This document shows, piece after piece, positions 25,204-33,199 of a stretch of 64,000 bases of DNA. The number at the start of each line of letters is the position of its first letter. Position 1 is the first letter of the stretch. A program made the position numbers and the translations under genes. The stretch comes from Streptomyces luteogriseus (GTDB lineage Bacteria; Actinomycetota; Actinomycetes; Streptomycetales; Streptomycetaceae), in NCBI RefSeq assembly GCF_014205055.1, contig NZ_JACHMS010000001.1, positions 4,154,001 through 4,218,000 of the forward strand, written 5' to 3'. The notes below the pieces were generated by a model. That model saw nothing but the letters and a program-made list of their open reading frames with translations. It ran no database searches and was not told the DNA's origin.

Positions 25204-26072
25204 CCGACGCCCTCGCCCGTATCCACGCGGCCTTCGCCGACGCCGGGGTCACCGGCCGGCTGCACGCCCTCGACATCGACTCCGGTGCGCAGCTCGACGC
25301 CGGCGCGGACCAGCCCGTCTGCACCGCCAGCGTCCACAAGCTGTGTCTGCTCGTCACGCTGCACGAGCAGGCCGCCGCCGGGGTCCTTGACCTCACCGAG
25401 CAGGTGGAGTGCTCCCCGCGGGACCGGACCACCGGACCGACGGGGGTCGCGGCGATGCTCGACGGCGCCCGGCTGTCCCTGCGCGACCTCGCCTATCTGA
25501 TGATGTCGGTCAGCGACAACGCGGCCGCCGATCTGCTGCTGCACCGCGTGGGCCTCGACGCCGTCAACCGCACCACGGCCCGCCTCGGCCTGGCCCGCAC
25601 CCTGGCCGTGCACACCTTCGGCGAACTCCTCGCCACCATCAAGGAGGACGCCGGTCCGGGCGGCGCCCGGTCTCTGGCCGACCCGCTCGTCGTCACCCGG
25701 CTGCGCGCGCTCGACCCGGCCCGTACCAACCGCAGCACCCCGCGCGACATGACCCGGCTGCTCGCCGCCGTCTGGCGCGACGAGGCGTGTACGCCCGAGC
25801 ACGGCGCGGCCATCCGCCGCATCCTCGGCCTCCAGGTGTGGCCGCACCGGCTGGCCTCCGGCTTCCCCTTCGACGATGTGCACGTCGCGGGGAAGACCGG
25901 CAGCCTGCCGACCGTGCGCAACGAGGTCGGCGTCGTCGAATACCCCGACGGGGGCCGCTACGCCGTCGCCGTCTTCACCCGCACGGCCCGCACCTCCGCG
26001 CTCCTGCCCGCCGCCGACGCCGTCATCGGCACGGCGGCCCGGCTGGCCGTGGACGCCCTGCGCGCTCCCTGA
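25200..26072 (+). CDS. Class A beta-lactamase-like serine hydrolase without signal peptide
   Basis: A 290-residue protein of the PBP/beta-lactamase fold. Motifs are SVHK (about 44-47), SDN in MSVSDNAA (about 105) and KTG in GKTGSLP (about 231). A clear Glu166-type ExxLN motif is not seen. No signal peptide or lipobox exists at the GTG 25200 start, which overlaps the LysR stop, so the protein is predicted to be cytoplasmic unless exported by an unseen route. That is odd for a lactamase and hints at a peptidase, esterase or sensor role. It ends 20 bp before the convergent terB gene. Confidence 0.82.
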   Translation: MTDALARIHAAFADAGVTGRLHALDIDSGAQLDAGADQPVCTASVHKLCLLVTLHEQAAAGVLDLTEQVECSPRDRTTGPTGVAAMLDGARLSLRDLAYLMMSVSDNAAADLLLHRVGLDAVNRTTARLGLARTLAVHTFGELLATIKEDAGPGGARSLADPLVVTRLRALDPARTNRSTPRDMTRLLAAVWRDEACTPEHGAAIRRILGLQVWPHRLASGFPFDDVHVAGKTGSLPTVRNEVGVVEYPDGGRYAVAVFTRTARTSALLPAADAVIGTAARLAVDALRAP

Positions 26073-26091
26073 GCGGCCGGCTCCTCGCCGG

Positions 26092-26664
26092 TCAGAGCTG
26101 GAACTCGGCGGGATTCACCCCCAACGTCGCGCAGGCCTCGCGCAAGACCGTCGCCTCGGCCTGGGAGAAGTGGCCGTCCGCACCGGCGATGACCATGCCG
26201 GTCTGGATCACCGCCTTGGCCTCGGTGGGCTTCTTGGCGGCCTTGGCGATCTCCTGCATGGCCTCGGACTTGCCGTGCTGGAAGTTGGCGGTCAGCTGGT
26301 CCACATGCTTGTTGAAACGCGTACGCAACTGCTCCGGCGGGAAGTTCTGCAGGACGTCGTTGCTGAGGATCATCGACTCGACCTGCTGGCGCTCGGCCGG
26401 GTCCACATTCCCGTCGGCCGCCGCGACCAGGGCGCACATCGCCATGCTCGCGTCCCGGTACGCACCGCTCTTCAACTCGTTCTTCAACGACCCGAGCTGC
26501 GTCTTCAGCAGACCGACCAGCTGGGCCTTGCCACCACCGCCGGATGACCTCGCCGCACCGCTGCCGTGCCCGGCACCGCCGTGTCCACCGGTCGTCGCGC
26601 CCCGCCCGCCCTGCCCCTGCTGGAGAGCCTTGGCCTGGTCCTTGAGCCGGTCCCACACTGCCAT
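26092..26664 (-). CDS. TerB-like tellurite resistance protein
   Basis: A 190-residue cytoplasmic protein. The first 45 residues are a Gly/Gln-rich linker after MAVWDRLKDQAKAL. Residues about 55-190 form the TerB all-alpha domain with acidic metal-site words ALVAAADGNVDPAERQ and GADGHFSQAEA, about 90 residues apart. TerB binds metal and works with TerD/TerC/TerF/TerY-type proteins in stress and tellurite response; a VWA protein of that broader kind is in this window at 59007-60995 but no TerD cluster is here. The start ATG at 26664 is where homology begins. Confidence 0.88.
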   Translation of the reverse strand: MAVWDRLKDQAKALQQGQGGRGATTGGHGGAGHGSGAARSSGGGGKAQLVGLLKTQLGSLKNELKSGAYRDASMAMCALVAAADGNVDPAERQQVESMILSNDVLQNFPPEQLRTRFNKHVDQLTANFQHGKSEAMQEIAKAAKKPTEAKAVIQTGMVIAGADGHFSQAEATVLREACATLGVNPAEFQL

Positions 26665-26770
26665 TGACGTCACCTCGGTACTAGTAGGCCTCACCTGGCG
26701 CACCCGCTCACGCGCGCACACCCATCCAACGTCCGACCCCCAGGCAAAGGTTCCGCAAAACGAAACGCGG

Positions 26771-26803
26771 ACTGCCCGCACCCCGAAGCCGGGGGCGGGC
26801 AGT
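26771..26803. terminator. Hairpin terminator between the orphan sorting signal and terB
   Basis: Arms ACTGCCCGC plus CCCC (26771-26784) and GGGG plus GCGGGCAGT (26791-26803) pair with one bulged base around a GAAGCC loop. It lies just after the short LASTG frame, which is read leftward, and more than 100 bp before the terB start. Confidence 0.7.
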
Positions 26804-26817
26804 CTCATGACGGCATG

Positions 26818-26955
26818 TCAGGCGTTGTCGCGCGAGCGGAGCTTCGGGCGAGGGGCGAGGCGGAGCGCCGCGAAGCCCACCGCTGCCAGGGCCGCCGCCG
26901 CGAGGAGGAGGCCGATGCCGCCCGCGCCGGTGGAGGCGAGGCTGCCGCCGAACAT
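26818..26955 (-). pseudogene. Orphan C-terminal sorting signal (LASTG) of a sortase substrate
   Basis: A 45-codon frame that is nothing but a cell-wall sorting signal: LASTG (LAXTG type used by class E sortases), a hydrophobic stretch GIGLLLAAAALAAVGFAAL, then a basic tail ending RSRDNA. It has no export signal of its own, so it cannot work alone. The ATG lies two bases after the stop of the serine hydrolase gene, whose last 17 residues (NHPRLTKSLRFDQLSH) come from unusually AT-rich DNA. The simplest reading is that one wall-anchored hydrolase gene was split by a small insertion or frameshift. Confidence 0.6.
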
Positions 26956-26957
26956 GA

Positions 26958-28217
26958 CTAGTGGGACAGCTGATCAAACCGGAGACTCTTGGTCAACCGA
27001 GGATGGTTGATTCCGGACGCGGAGGTGTCCGGGCACAGCGCGCGGACGACGTGTGCGGCGATGGCGTCGTCGATCGGGTGCGGCTTCGGGCGGCCTTTCT
27101 CGTCGAGCTCCTGGTACTTCATCAGGTTCTGCGCGAGAGCCACCTGACGCTTGCCGTCACGGCTGGACAGCGCGATCGTGCCGGCGCCGAACACCGCCCC
27201 GTCGTGACCCCAGAAGCGGCCGCAGCCTCGCAGTTCGAGGGAGTAGATGCCGAGGCCGTAGTCCATGCCGGAGACGGGGACGGTGCGCGTCATCTCGTCG
27301 AGGGAGGCCTTGCCGACCAGCTTCCCGCCGAGCAGGGCGCGGTAGAAGCGGTTCAGGTCGTCGGTGGTGGAGACGACCGAACCCGCGGTGGACGCCCACG
27401 ACATGTCGTAGACGCTGAAGTCACGGGCCGGGTCGAGCAGGCCGAACCACGACTCGTACATCCGCGGGTGCGGGCCCTTGATGTACGGGGTGCGCGGCAG
27501 GTACGTGTGGCGCAGCCCGGCCCGGTCGATGACCTGGCGGGCCAGGTAGGCGCCGGCCTTCTGGCCGGTGACCTTCTCCAGCAGCAGCCCGGCGATGACG
27601 TAGTTGGTGTTGGAGTACGACCCCGGCACCGCGCCGGGGCGTCCGGTGGCGGGGGCGGCGAGGCCCATCCTGACCAGTTCCGCGGGGCGGATGGAGCGGA
27701 AGCGTTCCGCTTCGAGGCTGTCCGTCGAGCCCTGGGCGAGGGAAGGGAAGGCGCCCAGGATGTAGTCGCCGATGCCGCTGGTGTGGTTCAGGAGCATGCG
27801 GACGGTGATCTCCCGGCCGCGCTCCCCGGGTATCAGGTCCGGGAGGTAGTCGCCGACGGGCGCGTCGAGCCGGATCCGGCCGCGCTCCACCTGCTGCATG
27901 ATGCCGACGGCGGTGAAGGTCTTGCTGATGCTGCCCACCCGTTGCCGCATGTCCGGCGTCACGGGGCGTCCGGTGGCCACGTCGGCCTGACCCGAGGCGC
28001 CGGTCCACCGCTCGCGGCCGTCCCGCACGGACGAGAAGACGCCGTACATGCCCGCCTCGTGGACGGCGTCCAGCGAGTCGCGCAGGGCGGGTCTGTCCAG
28101 GGTGACGGTGTCCCGGGCGGCCACTCCGGTGTCGGCCTGCGCGGGCGCGGTCAGCACGGCGGTGGTCGTCAGCAAGGTGGTGCCCAGGACGGTTCCGAGG
28201 AGCCGGGCGATTCGCAA
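26958..28217 (-). CDS. Secreted serine hydrolase, class C beta-lactamase / D-alanyl-D-alanine carboxypeptidase type
   Basis: A 419-residue exported enzyme. The signal peptide is residues 1-28 (APAQA). The catalytic SxxK is SISK (about 94) and the YxN motif YSNTNY (about 199); the third motif is HDG in FWGHDGAVFG near 335. This matches the class C/DD-peptidase (R61-like) branch. It should act on D-Ala-D-Ala peptides in the wall or related substrates. The last 17 residues look foreign, and a sorting signal lies immediately beyond the stop, so the original protein was probably wall-anchored. Confidence 0.9.
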   Translation of the reverse strand: MRIARLLGTVLGTTLLTTTAVLTAPAQADTGVAARDTVTLDRPALRDSLDAVHEAGMYGVFSSVRDGRERWTGASGQADVATGRPVTPDMRQRVGSISKTFTAVGIMQQVERGRIRLDAPVGDYLPDLIPGERGREITVRMLLNHTSGIGDYILGAFPSLAQGSTDSLEAERFRSIRPAELVRMGLAAPATGRPGAVPGSYSNTNYVIAGLLLEKVTGQKAGAYLARQVIDRAGLRHTYLPRTPYIKGPHPRMYESWFGLLDPARDFSVYDMSWASTAGSVVSTTDDLNRFYRALLGGKLVGKASLDEMTRTVPVSGMDYGLGIYSLELRGCGRFWGHDGAVFGAGTIALSSRDGKRQVALAQNLMKYQELDEKGRPKPHPIDDAIAAHVVRALCPDTSASGINHPRLTKSLRFDQLSH

Positions 28218-29384
28218 CTGCTTGTCCCTTCCCTGGTGTTCGAGTGCGTCGCTTTTCGACTACGTGTGTTCGAACAGGTCGGGAACATCGTCATGGGCGG
28301 CGAACGGCCCTTACATCCTTCCGAGGGATGATCGAAAACCGGCCGGGCGACCGCAGGGCAGCAGCGGCGGAAGGGGACGTCAGGCCGGTCCTCGACGATG
28401 GCGCGCCAGGACTCGACCTCGAAGGAGCGCAGCCGCATGCGGGCGTGGAGGCGGTTGGGCCGCTGGGGTGGGCGCGACGCCCCGGGCACACGGACGCGAT
28501 GTCAGGCACGCACACGTCGCCTCCCGGGCCCCTGGGCGCAACCCCGGCGGCGCGGACCGGCCTATCGGTACGCGGCCACGGCTGGCCGGCGGCACGTGAG
28601 CGTGCCTCAGCGCACGCGGACGCGGCGCCCGGCACCTGGACGCGGCCCGGCCACACGGACGCGCCCTCCCCGCGCCTGGGCACCGGCCACCGGGCCGCGG
28701 GCACCGTCCGTCAACCAGCAGGTCCGTCAAACGGCAGTCGGCACGACCTCATCGCAGCGGAACGGCCAAACGGCACGTGAGCGCGGCCCCCGGCCCCCGG
28801 CAGCCGGGCGCGTGCCCCGGCGCGCATGCGGGCCCTCCCGGCGCCCTGGCACCGGCCACCGGGCACGCGGGCCCGGCGCGGCCCGCGGACACGGCCCCCG
28901 AGCCCCCGCGCCCCGAGCCCCGAGCGAGAACTCCCGGCACTGGGGCACAGCGCGAGCAGCCGCCCGGCACGGGGGCCGCGAGCAGGCATCCAGGCGGCGG
29001 CCCGGCCGTCGGCGATCCGGCACCGGGCGGGCCGTGCCGGGCCACCATCCCGACTGCGGTCACCGCCACCACACCCGCAGCACCGACACCACCGTCCCAG
29101 GCGACCCCGCCCCCACCACCCCGGGCGGATCGGCACAGCGTCCACCCGTCACCCCGGGGGCAGCAGGAGCCGAGCGACAGAGCGCCCTGGCTCCTCGCCC
29201 CGGCCCGTCATCGCGCACCGCACCGCAAGCGGGAAGGCCGGTCCCGGCTCCCGAGCGGCACACGCGGGGACGCGACGGCCGGGGCCGGCCTTCCTCTGGG
29301 CGCAATCTGCCAGTCCGAGAGCCGCGGTGCCTCCCGGGAGGGCCCGAACGAGAACGGGCCCGGGCGGTCCTGGATGATGAGCGC
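28218..29384. other. 1.17-kb gene-free, extremely GC-rich stretch
   Basis: Several frames stay open here on both strands, but none shows domain-like composition, a proper start with a ribosome site, or third-position bias; products are Arg/Pro/Ala-rich. Words such as CACGCGGACGCGG, GGCACGTGAGCG and GCACCGGCCACCGGGC recur at irregular spacing (the last at about 28680 and 28848). The first 110 bp hold the promoter side of the serine hydrolase gene. Confidence 0.6.
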
Positions 29385-29747
29385 ATGTCGACCCTCGCCA
29401 CGCTCGCGGTGCTGGCCCTCGCCGCACTCCACGCCTACATCCTGGTGCTGGAGATGTTCCTGTGGACCACGCCGCGGGCCCGGGCCGCCTTCGGCACCAC
29501 TGCCGAGTTCGCCGCCGAGACGAAGGCCCTGGCGGCCAACCAGGGCCTCTACAACGGCTTCCTCGCCGCCGGTCTGGTGTGGGGCGCGGTCGCGTCCGAC
29601 CCGGTGGGCTTCCAGGTCTCGGTGTTCTTCCTGGTGTGCGTCGCGGTCGCGGGGATCTACGGCGCCGCGACCGCCAGCCGGAAGATCATCTTCGTCCAGA
29701 CCGTCCCGGCGCTGGCCGCCCTGGCCCTGGTACTGCTCGCGCGCTGA
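29385..29747 (+). CDS. DUF1304 membrane protein
   Basis: A 120-residue integral membrane protein with four predicted helices (about 3-25, 52-70, 75-93, 100-119). The signature HAYILVLEMFLWTTPRARAAFG and NQGLYNGFLAAGLVWG identifies the DUF1304 family. Its function is unknown. The start ATG at 29385 is the first in frame. It is convergent with the DUF5994 gene, two bases away. Confidence 0.88.
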   Translation: MSTLATLAVLALAALHAYILVLEMFLWTTPRARAAFGTTAEFAAETKALAANQGLYNGFLAAGLVWGAVASDPVGFQVSVFFLVCVAVAGIYGAATASRKIIFVQTVPALAALALVLLAR

Positions 29748-29749
29748 GT

Positions 29750-30163
29750 TCAGCCGTCCTGCGTGACGGCCCGGTCCATGAGCCGGCGTGCCTCCGCCTC
29801 CTCGGTGGCGGGCGGCACGACCAGCAGGTCCCAGCGGCCGCGGCCCGGGGCGATCAGGCAGACGGTGTGCGGGGCGGTCGGCGAGTCCGTGCGTCCCACG
29901 TGCACCTCCCGGCCCGCGACGACCATCCGCTCGGGGCAGGCCGGCCAGGTGTCCCCGTTGACGAGGACGCTGCCGATGCGGCCCCAGGCGTCCGGCAGTC
30001 CGCCGAGCAGCCCGGGCAGTTCGGCGGCCAGGTCGTACGAACGGGGCCACCACGCCCCGTCGATCCGGCGGGCCGTGCTGCCCCGGCGGGGCTGGTCCGC
30101 GATCCGCAGCCGGACCTCGGACGGCGCGGGGGCGGACGGCGGGGGTGAAGATGCGGACGTCAT
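29750..30163 (-). CDS. DUF5994 family protein
   Basis: A 137-residue cytoplasmic protein. The recognisable core is VRLRIADQPRRGSTARRIDGAWWPRS, DLAAELPGLL and LLVVPPATEEAEARRLM, the DUF5994 pattern that is frequent in Streptomyces. The function is unknown. The start ATG at 30163 precedes a Ser/Pro-rich leader of 17 residues. About 195 bp without a gene separate it from the metalloprotease gene upstream; that gap contains a GGTACC-CGCG-GGCGGTAC inverted repeat near 30305. Confidence 0.82.
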   Translation of the reverse strand: MTSASSPPPSAPAPSEVRLRIADQPRRGSTARRIDGAWWPRSYDLAAELPGLLGGLPDAWGRIGSVLVNGDTWPACPERMVVAGREVHVGRTDSPTAPHTVCLIAPGRGRWDLLVVPPATEEAEARRLMDRAVTQDG

Positions 30164-30358
30164 CGGGGGCTCCTGCTGCGGTGGGGGTGCGTGGCCACGA
30201 GGTGGCGAAGCCGCGAGCCCGGTGGGGGGAGTCCTGGGAGTGCGTGGAGCGCCGGGGCGAGACCGGTTCGGCCACCGGTTGCGACCTACCCTCGGTTCCT
30301 CCACGGTACCCCGCGGGGCGGTACGAGGACCGGGGCCACCCGCACCGCCCGCAGCCCG

Positions 30359-31210
30359 TCACAGGCCGTAGCGGCTCTTCAGATGGCGCCAGAAGTCGCG
30401 CAGCATCCACGTGTCGAACTCGGTGATCTGCGTGGCGCTGCCCGCCTTCATCAGGAAGCAGCACTGGCCGGTCGGCGACCAGTCGTAGAAGTCGTCGAGG
30501 CCGAAGGTGTGGCCGACCTCGTGCAGGTAGATGTGGACGTTCTCCTGGTTCAGGGCGCCGGTGAAGTACTCCTGGCCCATGCGCTGGCCCCAGTCGCCGC
30601 CCGCGCCGCCCTGGAAGCCCTTGGTCAGCCACAGCGACTGGTCGTAGTGGCGGGCGGCGCCCCCCGGGCACTTGGAGTAGTCGCCGTCCTGGTGGAAGAA
30701 GCGTCCGCAGTCCGGGGCGCACTGCGGGGCGCCGCCGCCGTCCAGGACACCGCTGTAGATGTCGACGGAGTTGTCGGTCCACTGGAGGGTGGAGCGGTTC
30801 TTCACGGCCCAGCCGACGATGTTGACCGGCACCGTCGTGTACGGCCAGGCGTTGTGGCCCTTGCCGTTCACCACCATCGCGGACATCCACTTGCCGAACT
30901 GCTTCTTCAGCGCCGCGTGGATCCGGTCGCGCAGGGCGGCGCTGACCGGGGCGTCGGATTCCCAGCGCACGCAGTAGTTGACGCTGCCCCGGTTGGCCAT
31001 GACCTGGTCCCACCCGTAGTTCCGGAAGCCGTACAGGTTCCCGTAGGTCGACTCGACGTGGTTCCACACCTCGTTCAGGGGCTGGTCGAGGTGTGCGGGC
31101 GGGTTCCAGTCGTCGGCGGCCTGCGCCTTGCCGGACGCCATGCCGGGTGTGGCGAACGCCGCCGCCAGCACGGCGAGCACGGTGAGCAGCCGCGCCAGGT
31201 GTCTGCGCAT
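30359..31210 (-). CDS. Secreted zinc metalloprotease-like protein (HEXXHXXGXXD)
   Basis: A 283-residue exported protein, signal peptide 1-31 (KAQA). The zinc site HEVGHTFGLDD (about 228-238) is of the metzincin type, in which the third ligand is the Asp or His following the Gly. Six Cys residues, including CAPDC and QCCF, suggest disulphides. A TWMLRDFWRHLKSRYGL tail ends the protein. I do not recognise the exact family; substrates are unknown. The start ATG at 31210 follows GGAGATCACC. It is divergent from a DUF6479 gene. Confidence 0.82.
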   Translation of the reverse strand: MRRHLARLLTVLAVLAAAFATPGMASGKAQAADDWNPPAHLDQPLNEVWNHVESTYGNLYGFRNYGWDQVMANRGSVNYCVRWESDAPVSAALRDRIHAALKKQFGKWMSAMVVNGKGHNAWPYTTVPVNIVGWAVKNRSTLQWTDNSVDIYSGVLDGGGAPQCAPDCGRFFHQDGDYSKCPGGAARHYDQSLWLTKGFQGGAGGDWGQRMGQEYFTGALNQENVHIYLHEVGHTFGLDDFYDWSPTGQCCFLMKAGSATQITEFDTWMLRDFWRHLKSRYGL

Positions 31211-31339
31211 GGTGATCTCCTCGTGTGGGGGGGGAGGGGCGTCACCCTGAAGTCGTCACCGGCACGGCCGGGGTTGCCTGCCGATGACCGAGGGGGCATT
31301 CCGGGCGCTTTATCGCATTCCGTCGGCGATACTTGGGGC

Positions 31340-31714
31340 ATGAATACGGCAACGTATGCAGAACTGGCGGCGTCGTCAGATCACGCGGTCGCCGTGACCA
31401 TCGCCTTCGTCGGCGGGCTGATCGTGGCCTGTGCGCTGATCTGGGCCGTGCGGGTCGGGATGCGGGTCATGGACACGGACACCCACCACCCCTCCCCGGA
31501 AGAACAGCCGCACGTCCCGGACGGCGGGCCGGTCCGCGAGATGCGGGAGATGCGCGAGCCCGACGATGTGCCGGTCGTGGCGCGCGACGGGCAGCGGATC
31601 ATGCCCCATGAACTCCACCGTGCGAGCACCAGGACCGGAAAGGACCAGAAACCGCGTCGCTGGTCGCCCGGATCCAGTGGCTCCTTCGGCGGCGGCGGAC
31701 TCGGCCGCACATGA
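31340..31714 (+). CDS. DUF6479 single-pass membrane protein
   Basis: A 124-residue protein with one transmembrane helix (VAVTIAFVGGLIVACALIWAVRVG, about 17-40) and a hydrophilic cytoplasmic tail ending SGSFGGGGLGRT. The pattern matches DUF6479 proteins of Streptomyces. Its function is unknown. The start ATG at 31340 follows GGGG at seven bases. The next gene, a lipoprotein, begins 33 bp later on the same strand. Confidence 0.75.
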   Translation: MNTATYAELAASSDHAVAVTIAFVGGLIVACALIWAVRVGMRVMDTDTHHPSPEEQPHVPDGGPVREMREMREPDDVPVVARDGQRIMPHELHRASTRTGKDQKPRRWSPGSSGSFGGGGLGRT

Positions 31715-31747
31715 GGCCATGAGGCCGTAGAGGACCAGGGAGGCGAC

Positions 31748-32236
31748 ATGGCTGCCCGCCACCGGACCCGCTGGGCCACGGGAGGGGCGGCCCTGGCGCT
31801 CGCCCTGTCCGCCGCGCTCACCGGATGCAGCGACGACTACAGCCCCTCGGACGCCGCGAGCAAGGCGGAGTCCGCCGTGGGGTCGATCGCCTCGGGGGCC
31901 TCCGAGGCGGTCGAATCCGCCACGGCGGAGGCCGGGCGCCGCCTCGACGACATCCAGGACGGCATCGACGTCAAGGGCGACGTCCGGATCGGCACGCCCG
32001 TCGCCGGTTCCGACGGCCGGGTCCGGGCCGAGGTCACCGCCCGCAACACCGACGACTCGACCCGCTCCTTCGCCGTCCAGGTCGACTTCAAGGACTCCGG
32101 GGGCGGCCTGGTCGACACCGCCATCGTCACGGTCGACCACGTACAGGCCGGTGAGTCCGCCACGGCCACCGCCCGCAGCACCCACGACCTCTCCGGCGAC
32201 GTCCGCACGGACGTGGCCCGCGCCGTCCGCTACTGA
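31748..32236 (+). CDS. Lipoprotein with FxLYD-type domain
   Basis: A 162-residue exported lipoprotein. The lipobox LTGC (about residues 24-27) follows a standard leader. Residues about 30-75 form an Ala/Ser/Glu helix, and from about 78 to the end an immunoglobulin-like FxLYD domain (VRAEVTARNTDDSTRSFAVQVDFKDSGG). Its role is unknown, probably at the outer face of the membrane. The ATG at 31748 is preceded by GGGAGGC. Its 3' end overlaps the convergent secreted-protein gene by seven bases. Confidence 0.85.
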   Translation: MAARHRTRWATGGAALALALSAALTGCSDDYSPSDAASKAESAVGSIASGASEAVESATAEAGRRLDDIQDGIDVKGDVRIGTPVAGSDGRVRAEVTARNTDDSTRSFAVQVDFKDSGGGLVDTAIVTVDHVQAGESATATARSTHDLSGDVRTDVARAVRY

Positions 32237-32964
32237 CGGCCCGCGCCGGCCTCCTCCGCCACCACGATGTCGATCTGCTCGCTCATCGCGCTCACCCCGT
32301 TCAGGGCGGCGACCGCCTGAAGCCGGTTGGCACCCGCCGCGAGGCCGGTGCCGGGGGTGCAGCTCCAGGTGCCGTCGGGCGCGGCGGTGGTCGCGCAGGC
32401 CTCCTGGTCGTCCTTGTCGCGGACGGTGACCTGGGCTCCCGGGTGGGCGGTGCCGGAGACCTCCGGCCGGGCGGCCAGCGGCACACCGGACAGCGGGCGG
32501 GTCAGGACCGGCGAGGCCAGGCCCACGGTGACCGCACACCGGCCGACCGCCCGCGGCACGCCCTGGGCGTCGGTGAGGCGCAGCGAGCAGTCCCGCAGCC
32601 GGGTGCCGGGGACGGCGTGCGCGGGGACGGCCAGCACGAAGGGAAGCACTCCGCCCTGCCCGGACCCCCCGCCGGTGAGGGTGTACGCCGCGCTGCGTCC
32701 GTCGGCGGCGACGGAGCCGCGGTGGCCGGACGCGTCGAGCGGTGTGCCGGTCACCCGCGTGCCCCGGGGCGCGGTCAGCGTCAGCGTCACGCCCTCGGCG
32801 CCCTCCGGGACGCCCGCGACCTCGACGATGCCCTCCCGGCCGGGCGCGATGGTCGCCGCTCCCCACAGCCCACCGTCCCGGGCCACCGCGGGCGCCCCGG
32901 GGACCGCGAGCACCCCCACCACGACGGCCCCCGCCACAGCTGCTGTCCTGCTGTACCTGTTCAT
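32230..32964 (-). CDS. Secreted Ig-like domain protein
   Basis: A 244-residue exported protein, signal peptide 1-28 (APAVA). The body appears to be beta-sandwich repeats; the last 80 residues (VSGTAHPGAQVTVRDKDDQEACATTAAPDGTWSCT) match a bacterial Ig-like module of the kind found in adhesins and surface enzymes. It carries four Cys residues in two likely pairs. There is no sorting signal or membrane helix at the C-terminus. The start ATG at 32964 has AAGGAGCC upstream. Its function is not known. Confidence 0.75.
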   Translation of the reverse strand: MNRYSRTAAVAGAVVVGVLAVPGAPAVARDGGLWGAATIAPGREGIVEVAGVPEGAEGVTLTLTAPRGTRVTGTPLDASGHRGSVAADGRSAAYTLTGGGSGQGGVLPFVLAVPAHAVPGTRLRDCSLRLTDAQGVPRAVGRCAVTVGLASPVLTRPLSGVPLAARPEVSGTAHPGAQVTVRDKDDQEACATTAAPDGTWSCTPGTGLAAGANRLQAVAALNGVSAMSEQIDIVVAEEAGAGRQ

Positions 32965-33046
32965 CGCGGGCGGGGCTCCTTGTCCGTGTCCGGCCGTCGA
33001 AGACACTCCGCCGCCGATTCTCACGGGCCTGACCCCGGGTGGCACG

Positions 33047-33078
33047 CCCTGCTGATCCACGCGAGTGGATCAGCAGGG
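33047..33078. terminator. Perfect 14-bp stem-loop
   Basis: Arms CCCTGCTGATCCAC (33047-33060) and GTGGATCAGCAGGG (33065-33078) pair perfectly around GCGA. It lies downstream of the GH13 gene and could terminate it. Confidence 0.75.
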
Positions 33079-33190
33079 CCAAAGGGGGCGCGCCCCAAAG
33101 GGGCGCGGGGCTGTGTCGATCTGCGCTCCGCCGCGGGGCGCGACCAGCCACCGCGGCGCCGCAGCCGAAGCACGACCCCACCGTCCGCGC
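33079..33190. repeat. Streptomyces-type intergenic interspersed repeat
   Basis: The words GGCGCGCCCC, CAAAGGGGCGCGGGG, CTGTGTCGAT and GGGGCGCGACCAGCCACC in this order recall an intergenic element found in many copies in Streptomyces chromosomes, with internal palindromes. The copy sits directly behind the GH13 stop. Only one copy is in this window; multiplicity elsewhere is from memory. Confidence 0.5.
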
Positions 33191-33199
33191 GCGGAGCGC

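Noticed and set aside
28398..29380. Overlapping open frames on both strands
   Set aside because: Arg/Pro/Ala-rich products, no codon bias, no domain and no ribosome sites.
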